From JANNMJ01 sp031397815 (GTDB lineage Bacteria > Bacteroidota > Bacteroidia > Cytophagales > Hymenobacteraceae), in the NCBI GenBank assembly GCA_031397815.1, contig JANNMJ010000226.1, positions 1 through 49,271 on the forward strand: a stretch of 49,271 nucleotides of DNA, given 5' to 3'. Under the pieces are notes generated by a model. It saw nothing but the letters and a program-made list of their open reading frames with translations. It was not told where the DNA came from and did no database searches. Positions within the stretch are counted from its first letter, which is position 1. Each line of letters starts with the position of its first letter. Positions 43,359 through 49,271 of the stretch are shown piece after piece. Made by a program: the position numbers and the translations under genes.

Positions 43359-45122
43359 ATGAAACCGCGGGAGCAGGAATATCGAGAGTTGTTTGCGGCC
43401 GAGGCGTTGGAAACAGCCGACGCCTTGGGCCGTCATCTCAGCGAGCTGGAGCGTACGCCGGCCGATGAAAATTCCGTGGCCGAAAGCTTTCGGCTGCTCC
43501 ACAACCTGAAAGCATCGGCCGCCGCGACCGGCTTTCAGACGATTGCCGACCTAGCGCACGCGCTGGAAACCGTGTTCGGCCGTCTGCGCGCCCGCGAGCT
43601 GCCGTTCGCGGGAGCCGTCGCCCCGACGCTCTTCGAGGGCATCGATATGCTGAGCGCGCTGGTGCAGGCCGTGAAGCTGGCGCCGGATGCGGCATCGGCG
43701 GATATCTCGCCGCTGATTCAGCGCCTCGATACGCTTCAGCCGTCCGACGAGGTGCCGTTGGGGGTGGTGGCGGCGCCCACATCGCCCGTTAAGGTGACGG
43801 AAGTAGAGGCCGCCGTCGCGGCCGGGACCGAGCCGGGCCAGACCGGCAGTCGCCCCGCCGCGCTCGCGCTCTCCGACGTCATCAGCATTCCCGTTCGGAA
43901 ACTCAACACGCTCCTCACGCTCACCGGCGAGCTGACCCTCGACCGCGACCGCCTTCGTACGCTGGCGCGAGAGCTGGACCATCCGGCGCTCACGCAGCTC
44001 TCCGACCACCTGTTCCGCCTCGTCGAAGACATTCAGTTTTCGGTGATGGATGCGCGGCTTGTGGCCGTGGAATCGTTGTTCAGCAAGTTCCCCCGGGTGG
44101 TGCGCGATGTGGCGCGCGCCGAGGGCAAGCAGGTGGATCTGGTGCTGAGCGGGCAGGATATTCAAATCGACCGAAACGTCCTTCAGCTCGTCGCCGATTC
44201 GCTGCTCCATTTGCTGCGGAACGCCGTGACTCACGGCCTCGAAACGCCCGAACAGCGCACCGCAAGCGGCAAAACGCCGGTCGGGACGATTAGCCTAGGC
44301 GCCGAAACCGACCGCGACCGCGTCATCATCACCGTCGCCGACGACGGGCGCGGCATCGACCGCTCCGCCGTGCGGCGCAAAGCCGTGGCGCAAGGCTTGG
44401 CGAGCGCCGACGGCCGCCCGAACGTGGCGCCCGAAAACGCCACCACCGAATCAGAAATCGAAGAAGGCGCCCTCGCCGACGATGACATCCTGAACGTCAT
44501 TTTCGAGCCGGGCTTCTCCACGGCTTCCGAAGTAACCGAGTTTGCCGGGCGCGGCGTCGGGCTGGATGTAGTGAAGCTCGCCGTCGAAAGCCTCGGCGGG
44601 CGCCTCAAGCTCGAAACGTCGCCCGGTCACGGCAGCACGTTCACCCTGGTGCTCCCGGCGTCGATTGCCGTCAAGCCGGCGCTCCTCGTCGAAGAAGAAA
44701 ATACCTCCTACGCCATTCCGCTGACCTATACCGAGAACGTGGTGTCGCTGCGCGAACACGAGCTGTTTTCGGCCGGGCCGGTCCTGATGGCCACTTACGA
44801 CGAAGAATCGCTCCCCGTCGTGCCGCTCCGGCGCCTCTTGGAAGGCGCTTCCGGCCTACGTCGCCTCACTGAGCGCGCCGACCTCGGCGCGCCGCCGTAT
44901 CCGGTCGTGATCGTGCGGCACAACAACCGGCGGGTGGGGCTTTTGGTCGAACGGTTTTTGGGGCAGCAAGACATCGTCGTGAAGCCCGTCAGCAAGCCCC
45001 TCGACCTCATCGACCTCTATAACGGCCTCACCACGCTCGGCAACGGGCGCGTGTGCGTCGTGCTCGACATTCCCGCTCTCACCCGGCCATTCACGATGGC
45101 TCGTAAACTCACGGAAGCTTAA
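43359..45122 (+). CDS. cheA: chemotaxis histidine kinase CheA, lacking P2
   Basis: 587 residues. P1 (HPt) covers 1-110 with phospho-acceptor His48 in FRLLHNLKASAAATGF. A variable linker (115-180) follows, too short and Pro/Ala-rich for a P2 CheY-binding domain. P3 dimerisation (about 183-245) starts at ISIPVRKLNTLLTLTGEL. The P4 ATPase has the N box HLLRNAVTHGLE (His284, Asn288), DDGRGID, FEPGFSTASEVTEFAGRG and VGLDVV. P5, the CheW-like domain, covers about 445-587 (PALLVEEENTSYAIPL ... VCVVLDIPAL). It phosphorylates CheY under control of the receptor. Loss of P2 predicts direct capture of CheY by P1/P4. It starts 58 bases after cheY. Confidence 0.95.
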   Translation: MKPREQEYRELFAAEALETADALGRHLSELERTPADENSVAESFRLLHNLKASAAATGFQTIADLAHALETVFGRLRARELPFAGAVAPTLFEGIDMLSALVQAVKLAPDAASADISPLIQRLDTLQPSDEVPLGVVAAPTSPVKVTEVEAAVAAGTEPGQTGSRPAALALSDVISIPVRKLNTLLTLTGELTLDRDRLRTLARELDHPALTQLSDHLFRLVEDIQFSVMDARLVAVESLFSKFPRVVRDVARAEGKQVDLVLSGQDIQIDRNVLQLVADSLLHLLRNAVTHGLETPEQRTASGKTPVGTISLGAETDRDRVIITVADDGRGIDRSAVRRKAVAQGLASADGRPNVAPENATTESEIEEGALADDDILNVIFEPGFSTASEVTEFAGRGVGLDVVKLAVESLGGRLKLETSPGHGSTFTLVLPASIAVKPALLVEEENTSYAIPLTYTENVVSLREHELFSAGPVLMATYDEESLPVVPLRRLLEGASGLRRLTERADLGAPPYPVVIVRHNNRRVGLLVERFLGQQDIVVKPVSKPLDLIDLYNGLTTLGNGRVCVVLDIPALTRPFTMARKLTEA

Positions 45123-45260
45123 TGGTGTCCCGATTCCCGCTGTTTCTTCAGAATCGTCGTAGTAGGCCGTATGCCGCGCAGCGCGCTCGCGTACTGGGTG
45201 ATACGTCGCCGTCGTCGTCGCCTACTTTCCTCTCCCACGTCCGCTAAGCCGCTCTGTCCT

Positions 45261-45899
45261 ATGCCTGATTCTCTGACCATTGTGGAAAAAGACATCATTC
45301 GCGAAATCCTCAACATCGGCCTCGCCCGTGCGGCCGATTCATTCGCAATCGTTGCGCAGGGACGTGTCTTGCTCTCGATCCCGGACGTCCTTATCGTGTC
45401 GGTCCCGGAGATGCTGGAGCTGGTGAGCGGTTACGGCGCGAATCACTTCCTAGTGCAGTCGGATATTAAAGGGGATTTCAATGGCGCTACGCTGCTCGCC
45501 TTCGCGCCGGAGCACATCCAGCGCCTTAGCGAAGTTTGCCTGCGGGTGAAGACCGAGGCGACCTTGAATCTCAGTGAGATGCAGCGCTCCTTACTGCTCG
45601 AAGTGAGCAATATCATCACGGGCGCGCTCGTCACGCAGCTCGCCAACCTGCTCAAGGTGGCGGTCTACGGGGCGCCACCCACCACCCCCGGCACCGATAT
45701 GGCGTCGTCGCTGCACGCGCTCATTCATACGTCGGGCGCCGAGGTGCAGCCGCTCGTGTTCACCGTGGTGACGCAGTTTCAGGACTCAACGCGCCACATC
45801 GAGCTGCCCCTATTGCTTTTCTTCGACCGCCCCACGTTCGAGCGGATGCTGGCGATGATCCGGACGCAGGAGTTCCAGCGGGCGTCGCATTTGCGGTAG
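45261..45899 (+). CDS. cheC: CheC-type CheY-P phosphatase
   Basis: 212 residues from ATG 45261. The open frame runs further up, but the upstream peptide is Arg-rich and lacks homology. Both phosphatase half-sites of the form (Asp/Ser)-x3-Glu-x2-Asn are intact: Asp11/Glu15/Asn18 in DIIREILNIG and Ser110/Glu114/Asn117 in SLLLEVSNII. This pseudo-duplicated arrangement is characteristic of CheC/FliY/CheX. It should remove phosphate from CheY. In Bacillus CheC works with CheD, which is not found here. It is the last gene of the chemosensory run. Confidence 0.9.
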   Translation: MPDSLTIVEKDIIREILNIGLARAADSFAIVAQGRVLLSIPDVLIVSVPEMLELVSGYGANHFLVQSDIKGDFNGATLLAFAPEHIQRLSEVCLRVKTEATLNLSEMQRSLLLEVSNIITGALVTQLANLLKVAVYGAPPTTPGTDMASSLHALIHTSGAEVQPLVFTVVTQFQDSTRHIELPLLLFFDRPTFERMLAMIRTQEFQRASHLR

Positions 45900-45938
45900 T
45901 TTTTGGTTGATGGTTTTTAGTTTTTGGTTGATGGTTTT
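45900..45938 (+). repeat. short direct repeat, 21-bp period
   Basis: The 18-mer TTTTTGGTTGATGGTTTT occurs at 45900-45917 and 45921-45938. The rest of the gap to 46058 is similarly T/G- then A/C-rich, with no gene. Confidence 0.85.
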
Positions 45939-46058
45939 CGGCTTCCTTTCTGATCACCTAAAACTAAAACCCAAAAACTTCTGTGCAAGGGTAGTTTTGG
46001 GCCTCTTTTCTGAAAACCAGAAACTGAAAACCGAAAACCAGCCACCAGAAACCAACAA

Positions 46059-47147
46059 ATGACGAAAGAAGAAAAAATCGCCGCCTTCGACCCGAACGGC
46101 CTCGGCGCTGCCGACGCGGGCTTATTCGGCCTGCCGTTTACCCCCGACGACGCGGATCTCGTCGTGATTCCGGTGCCGTGGGAAGTGACGGTCTCTTACC
46201 GAAGCGGCGCCGCCCAAGGCCCGCAAACCGTGCTGACAGCATCCGCGCAGGTCGATTTGTTCGACGCCGGAATTCCCGATGCGTGGAAGCTCGGGATCGC
46301 CCTCGAACCAATCGACGAAGCCGTGGCCGATACCGCCGCCACCCTGCGCGCCGAAGCCGAGCAATACATTGATTTCCTGACCGCCGGCGAGCCTGAAGAC
46401 CAAGCCGCCCGCTTCACCGACCTGCCCGCCCGCATCACGGCGGAAGGCGATAAGCTCCGTCGCTGGCTCCGCGAGCGCGCCACCCGCTACCTCGACGAAG
46501 GCAAGCTCGTAGCCGTCCTCGGCGGCGACCATTCCACACCCCTCGGTCTCCTCGACGCCCTCGCCGCGCGTTACGAAGGCGCGGAAGCCGACGGCTTCGG
46601 CATCCTCCAGTTCGACGCCCACGCCGACCTCCGCGAAGCCTACGAAGGCTTCAAGTACTCGCACGCGTCGATCATGTACAACGCTTTGGGGCTGAAGCCG
46701 ATGAAGAAGCTCGTGCAGGTCGGCATCCGCGATATCTGCGAAGCGGAAGCCAAAATCGCCGCCGAATCCAACGGCCGCGTGACGGTTTTCTACGACGCGC
46801 ACTTGCAGGAAGAGCGCATGAACGGCACGTCGTGGAAGAAGCTCTGCAAGAAAATCGTGAGCCACCTGCCGCCCCACGTCTACATCTCGTTCGATATCGA
46901 CGGCCTCGACCCAAAGCTTTGCCCCGGCACCGGCACGCCCGTCCCCGGCGGGCTGGAGTTCGAGCAGGCGGTGTACCTCATTAAGTACGTCGTGAAATCA
47001 GGCCGCCGCATCATCGGCTTTGACCTCAACGAAGTCGGCCCCGGCACCGACCCCGATTGGAACGGCTCCGTCGGCGCCCGCCTCCTCTACAAGCTCTGCA
47101 ACTGGATGGCCGTCTCGCAGGGGAAATTGAAGACTACGGAGTTTTAA
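46059..47147 (+). CDS. arginase/agmatinase-family ureohydrolase
   Basis: 362 residues. The binuclear manganese ligands of the ureohydrolase family are all visible: His158 in GGDHST, Asp186/His188/Asp190 in FDAHADLR, and Asp279/Asp281 in SFDIDGLDP. GTGTPVPGGL and the late FDLNEVGPG complete the pattern. It is longer than usual (about 300), owing to an N-terminal addition and an Ala/Glu-rich stretch at 85-145 before the metal site. Agmatinase (agmatine to putrescine and urea) is the commonest annotation for this Bacteroidota form, but arginase or formiminoglutamase-like activity cannot be excluded. It appears monocistronic. Confidence 0.88.
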   Translation: MTKEEKIAAFDPNGLGAADAGLFGLPFTPDDADLVVIPVPWEVTVSYRSGAAQGPQTVLTASAQVDLFDAGIPDAWKLGIALEPIDEAVADTAATLRAEAEQYIDFLTAGEPEDQAARFTDLPARITAEGDKLRRWLRERATRYLDEGKLVAVLGGDHSTPLGLLDALAARYEGAEADGFGILQFDAHADLREAYEGFKYSHASIMYNALGLKPMKKLVQVGIRDICEAEAKIAAESNGRVTVFYDAHLQEERMNGTSWKKLCKKIVSHLPPHVYISFDIDGLDPKLCPGTGTPVPGGLEFEQAVYLIKYVVKSGRRIIGFDLNEVGPGTDPDWNGSVGARLLYKLCNWMAVSQGKLKTTEF

Positions 47148-47181
47148 GGAGAAGGGGGAGATTTTCGCACAGAGTTTCGCT

Positions 47182-47245
47182 GAGGGTTCCACAGAGGTTC
47201 ACAGAGGTTAATATCAACTTCTTTGCGTACCTCTGCGGAACCCTT
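47182..47245. repeat. REP-like inverted repeat (CACAGAGG type)
   Basis: Arms 47182-47206 and 47221-47245 are complementary at 20 of 25 positions with a 14-nt loop. Within and just before the left arm CACAGAG occurs three times (47168, 47190, 47200). Similar CTCTGTG-rich intergenic palindromes occur in many bacterial genomes and often yield false Cys/Thr/Leu-rich peptides. Confidence 0.75.
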
Positions 47246-47340
47246 TGCGATTTCTGCCAGAACCGCGAACCGCTGGCAGGAACTTCCCTCGAAAAAACCC
47301 GTACAAGCCCGAAAATTTCCCCTTTCCCCTTCCCACCCCC

Positions 47341-47688
47341 ATGAATTTCATTATTAAGCTTCTGCTCACGGCCGCGGCGGCCTACCTGCTCGGTATGGTG
47401 CTGCCGGGCGTTCACTTTGGCGGCTTCGGCACGGCCATTTGGTTCGTCATCGTGTTGGGCGTGATGAACGCCATTGTGAAACCGGTTCTCAAGCTCATCA
47501 GCCTTCCGGTCACGATTATCACCCTCGGGCTGTTCCTACTCGTCATCAACGTCATCGTCATTCAGCTCGCCGACGCCCTCACGCCCGGCAACGTGGTCGA
47601 CGGTTTCCTCACGAGCCTGATTTTCGCCTTCGTCCTCTCTCTCCTGACCGCCGGTATCGATATGATGTTCGGCGACAAGAAAGACTAA
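47341..47688 (+). CDS. small four-helix membrane protein, phage-holin superfamily IV type
   Basis: 115 residues from ATG 47341. Four hydrophobic helices make up nearly the whole chain: FIIKLLLTAAAAYLLGMVLP, TAIWFVIVLGVMNAIV, LPVTIITLGLFLLVINVIVI and FLTSLIFAFVLSLLTAGI. The MNAIVKPVLKLISLPVTIITLG segment, quoted here only by its key NAIVKP and LPVTIITLG parts, is the hallmark of the PF04020/YvlD family (called mycobacterial 4-TMS phage holin). No other phage gene is nearby, so it is a housekeeping membrane protein of unknown role, not evidence of prophage. A strong terminator follows. Confidence 0.88.
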   Translation: MNFIIKLLLTAAAAYLLGMVLPGVHFGGFGTAIWFVIVLGVMNAIVKPVLKLISLPVTIITLGLFLLVINVIVIQLADALTPGNVVDGFLTSLIFAFVLSLLTAGIDMMFGDKKD

Positions 47689-47725
47689 CTGTACAACCAG
47701 CCCGCTTCAACGGCTTCTCAAATCC

Positions 47726-47764
47726 TCAATCCCCCGCTCAGCCCCGTGCCGAGCGGGGGATTGA
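47726..47764 (+). terminator. terminator after small membrane protein gene
   Basis: A perfect 14-bp stem TCAATCCCCCGCTC/GAGCGGGGGATTGA with an 11-nt loop is followed by CGTTTT. Confidence 0.85.
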
Positions 47765-47788
47765 CGTTTTCGGGGCGTTCTTGCACCT

Positions 47789-49213
47789 ATGGAATCCACC
47801 ACCCCGGCCGTACCCGTCGCGCCCGCCGACGCCTCCGCCCCGCACCTCCGCAAAGGCCTCGGCCTCTGGGATTGCGCCTCGCTCATCATGGGCTCGATGA
47901 TCGGCTCCGGCATCTTCCTCGTGCCCGCCGACATGGCGAAAGCCCTCCCCGGCGGCGCTGGCCTGCTGATGCTGGCGTGGGTGCTGGTGGCGGTGCTCAC
48001 CATCTGCGGCGCCCTCACCTACGGCGAGCTGGCCGCGATGATGCCGAAAGCGGGCGGCCAATACGTATACCTGAAGGAAGCGTGGGGCCGCCTCACGGGC
48101 TTTCTGTACGGCTGGACGCTCTTCACCGTCATCCAAACCGGCACCATTGCGGCCGTTGCGGTGGCGTTTGCGCGGTATCTGGGGGTATTTATGCCCGCCG
48201 TTTCCAACGTGCCGTTCCTGACGCTCGGCCCCGTGGGCATCAACGTGCAGCAAGTGGTGGCGATTGGGCTGATTGCGCTGCTCACGGCGTTCAACTTCCG
48301 CGATGTCCGCGAAGGCGCTCTCGTGCAGAATCTCTTTACGGCCGTGAAAGTCACGGCGCTGCTCGCGGTGGTGTGCCTCGGCCTGTGGTTCGGCTTTTCA
48401 GGCGAAACGCCCGGCACCGGCGCCGTCAATTTCGCCACCAATTGGCCCGCTTTCTCGTGGGCCGAAGTCGGCACCTTCTTCACCGCCATGACCGGCGCCG
48501 CCTTCGCCGCCGACGCTTGGAACAACATCACCTTCACCGCCGGGGAAGTCCGCGAACCGCAGCGCAACCTGCCGCGCGCGCTCCTGCTCGGTACGGGCGT
48601 GGTATTGGCGCTCTACCTCCTCGCGAACATCGCCTACGTCGCGGGCCTCGGGATGCCGAGCATCGCCAACGCCCCGCAAGGCCGCGTCGGCACCGAGCTG
48701 ATGGCGCGCCTCTTCGGCCCCATCGGCGCTGGCCTGATGGCGGGCCTCATCCTCATCAGCACGTTCGGCTGCCTCAACGGCATCATCCTCGCCGGGGGGC
48801 GCGTGTATTACGCGATGGCCCAAGACGGGCTCTTTTTCCGCGCCGCCGCCCGCCTCAACAAGCGCGGCGTCCCCGCCAACTCGCTCGCGTTCCAAGGCCT
48901 CTGGGCGGCCATCCTCGTCCTGACCGGCTCCTACTCCGACCTCCTCGACTACGTGATGTTCGCCGTCCTGCTCTTTTACATCGTCACCGTCATCGGCCTC
49001 ATCCGTCTCCGCCGCCTCCACCCCGAATGGCTGCGGCCGTACCGCGTAATCGGCTACCCGGTAGTGCCGCTCGTGTATTGCGTGCTAGCCACGAGCATCT
49101 GCACCGCCCTGCTGGTGTACAAAACCACGTATGCGGGCGCAGGGCTGGCGTTGGTGGCCGTTGGGGCGGTGCTGTATTATGTGAGTGGGTTGAATAAAGT
49201 GGCGCAGGAGTAG
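47789..49213 (+). CDS. APC-family amino acid permease
   Basis: 474 residues with about twelve membrane helices. The family signature in the first helix is SLIMGSMIGSGIFLVPADMA, the Gly-rich substrate loop. GALTYGELAAMMPKAGGQYVY in helix 3 follows, then NITFTAGEVREPQRNLPRAL and TFGCLNGIILAGGRVYYAMA. It is related to the LAT/YfnA-like branch of amino acid/polyamine/organocation antiporters. It should import or exchange amino acids across the inner membrane. The N-terminal 22 residues are disordered (Pro/Ala/Thr). The substrate cannot be assigned. The gene has its own terminator-bounded position. Confidence 0.92.
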   Translation: MESTTPAVPVAPADASAPHLRKGLGLWDCASLIMGSMIGSGIFLVPADMAKALPGGAGLLMLAWVLVAVLTICGALTYGELAAMMPKAGGQYVYLKEAWGRLTGFLYGWTLFTVIQTGTIAAVAVAFARYLGVFMPAVSNVPFLTLGPVGINVQQVVAIGLIALLTAFNFRDVREGALVQNLFTAVKVTALLAVVCLGLWFGFSGETPGTGAVNFATNWPAFSWAEVGTFFTAMTGAAFAADAWNNITFTAGEVREPQRNLPRALLLGTGVVLALYLLANIAYVAGLGMPSIANAPQGRVGTELMARLFGPIGAGLMAGLILISTFGCLNGIILAGGRVYYAMAQDGLFFRAAARLNKRGVPANSLAFQGLWAAILVLTGSYSDLLDYVMFAVLLFYIVTVIGLIRLRRLHPEWLRPYRVIGYPVVPLVYCVLATSICTALLVYKTTYAGAGLALVAVGAVLYYVSGLNKVAQE

Positions 49214-49216
49214 GGG

Positions 49217-49249
49217 AGATGTGGGGATGTGAAAGATGTGGGGATGTGA
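49217..49249 (+). repeat. 17-bp tandem repeat at window end
   Basis: AGATGTGGGGATGTGA occurs at 49217-49232 and 49234-49249, and a partial copy starts at 49260. It lies directly after the permease stop. Confidence 0.85.
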
Positions 49250-49271
49250 TTGATGAGGGAGATGTGAAAGG

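Noticed and set aside
43301..45260. A P2 domain in CheA or an extra small gene before cheC
   Set aside because: The CheA linker is too short and Pro/Ala-rich for P2, and the Arg-rich frame before 45261 has no coding character.
47134..47415. Cys/Leu/Thr-rich small open frames
   Set aside because: They arise from the CACAGAGG-type intergenic palindrome and are a known kind of false gene.
47341..47688. Prophage signal from a holin-family hit
   Set aside because: The family is a general membrane family despite its name, and no other phage gene is near.

Overview
The window is about 49 kb of a GC-rich (roughly 60%) chromosome from a member of the Bacteroidota, most likely a Cytophagales bacterium related to Hymenobacter. 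This rests on a SusC/SusD pair, a protein with a type IX secretion sorting domain, DUF5916 and DUF5723-like outer-membrane proteins, FAS1 lipoproteins, a TAnnTTTG-type promoter element and few Shine-Dalgarno sequences. The genus is an inference. No rRNA, tRNA, CRISPR array, transposase or prophage was found.

Left part (1-14.7 kb): the end of a probable ECF sigma factor overlaps a protein with one inner-membrane helix, a heptapeptide-repeat linker and an outer-membrane-barrel-like C-terminus. It resembles the dual membrane-spanning anti-sigma factors of Bacteroides. Next come a secreted T9SS protein, a two-domain FAS1 lipoprotein and a FAD/Rieske oxidoreductase. An AT-rich two-gene patch (8.2-9.4 kb) looks acquired. 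It is followed by a class III CoA-transferase, an exported propeller, the methylmalonyl-CoA mutase chaperone meaB and an outer-membrane protein.

Middle part (14.8-36.5 kb): an MBOAT acyltransferase with an SGNH-like partner probably O-acylates an envelope glycan. A large DUF5916 protein carries a perfect LacI-type palindrome at its start. Then follow folB, a DivIVA-domain protein, a WD40 protein, hslU, a short-chain dehydrogenase, the susD/susC pair and a minus-strand run of prfB, ilvE, a cob(I)alamin adenosyltransferase, a VapBC-like toxin-antitoxin pair and topA. prfB is split by the classical +1 programmed frameshift, which I reconstructed. MeaB and the adenosyltransferase both serve B12-dependent methylmalonyl-CoA mutase, whose gene is outside the window.

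Right part (36.8-49.2 kb): a bestrophin-like channel precedes a co-directional chemosensory cluster made of a giant receptor, CheW, CheY, a P2-less CheA and a CheC phosphatase, with no cheR or cheB. The receptor has 1440 residues and no transmembrane helix. It carries an N-terminal collagen-like Gly-X-X tract, then seven near-identical 92-residue HAMP repeats plus diverged ones, then a standard receptor signalling hairpin. This architecture is the most unusual thing in the window. The segment ends with an arginase-family hydrolase, a REP-like palindrome, a small four-helix membrane protein and an APC amino-acid permease.
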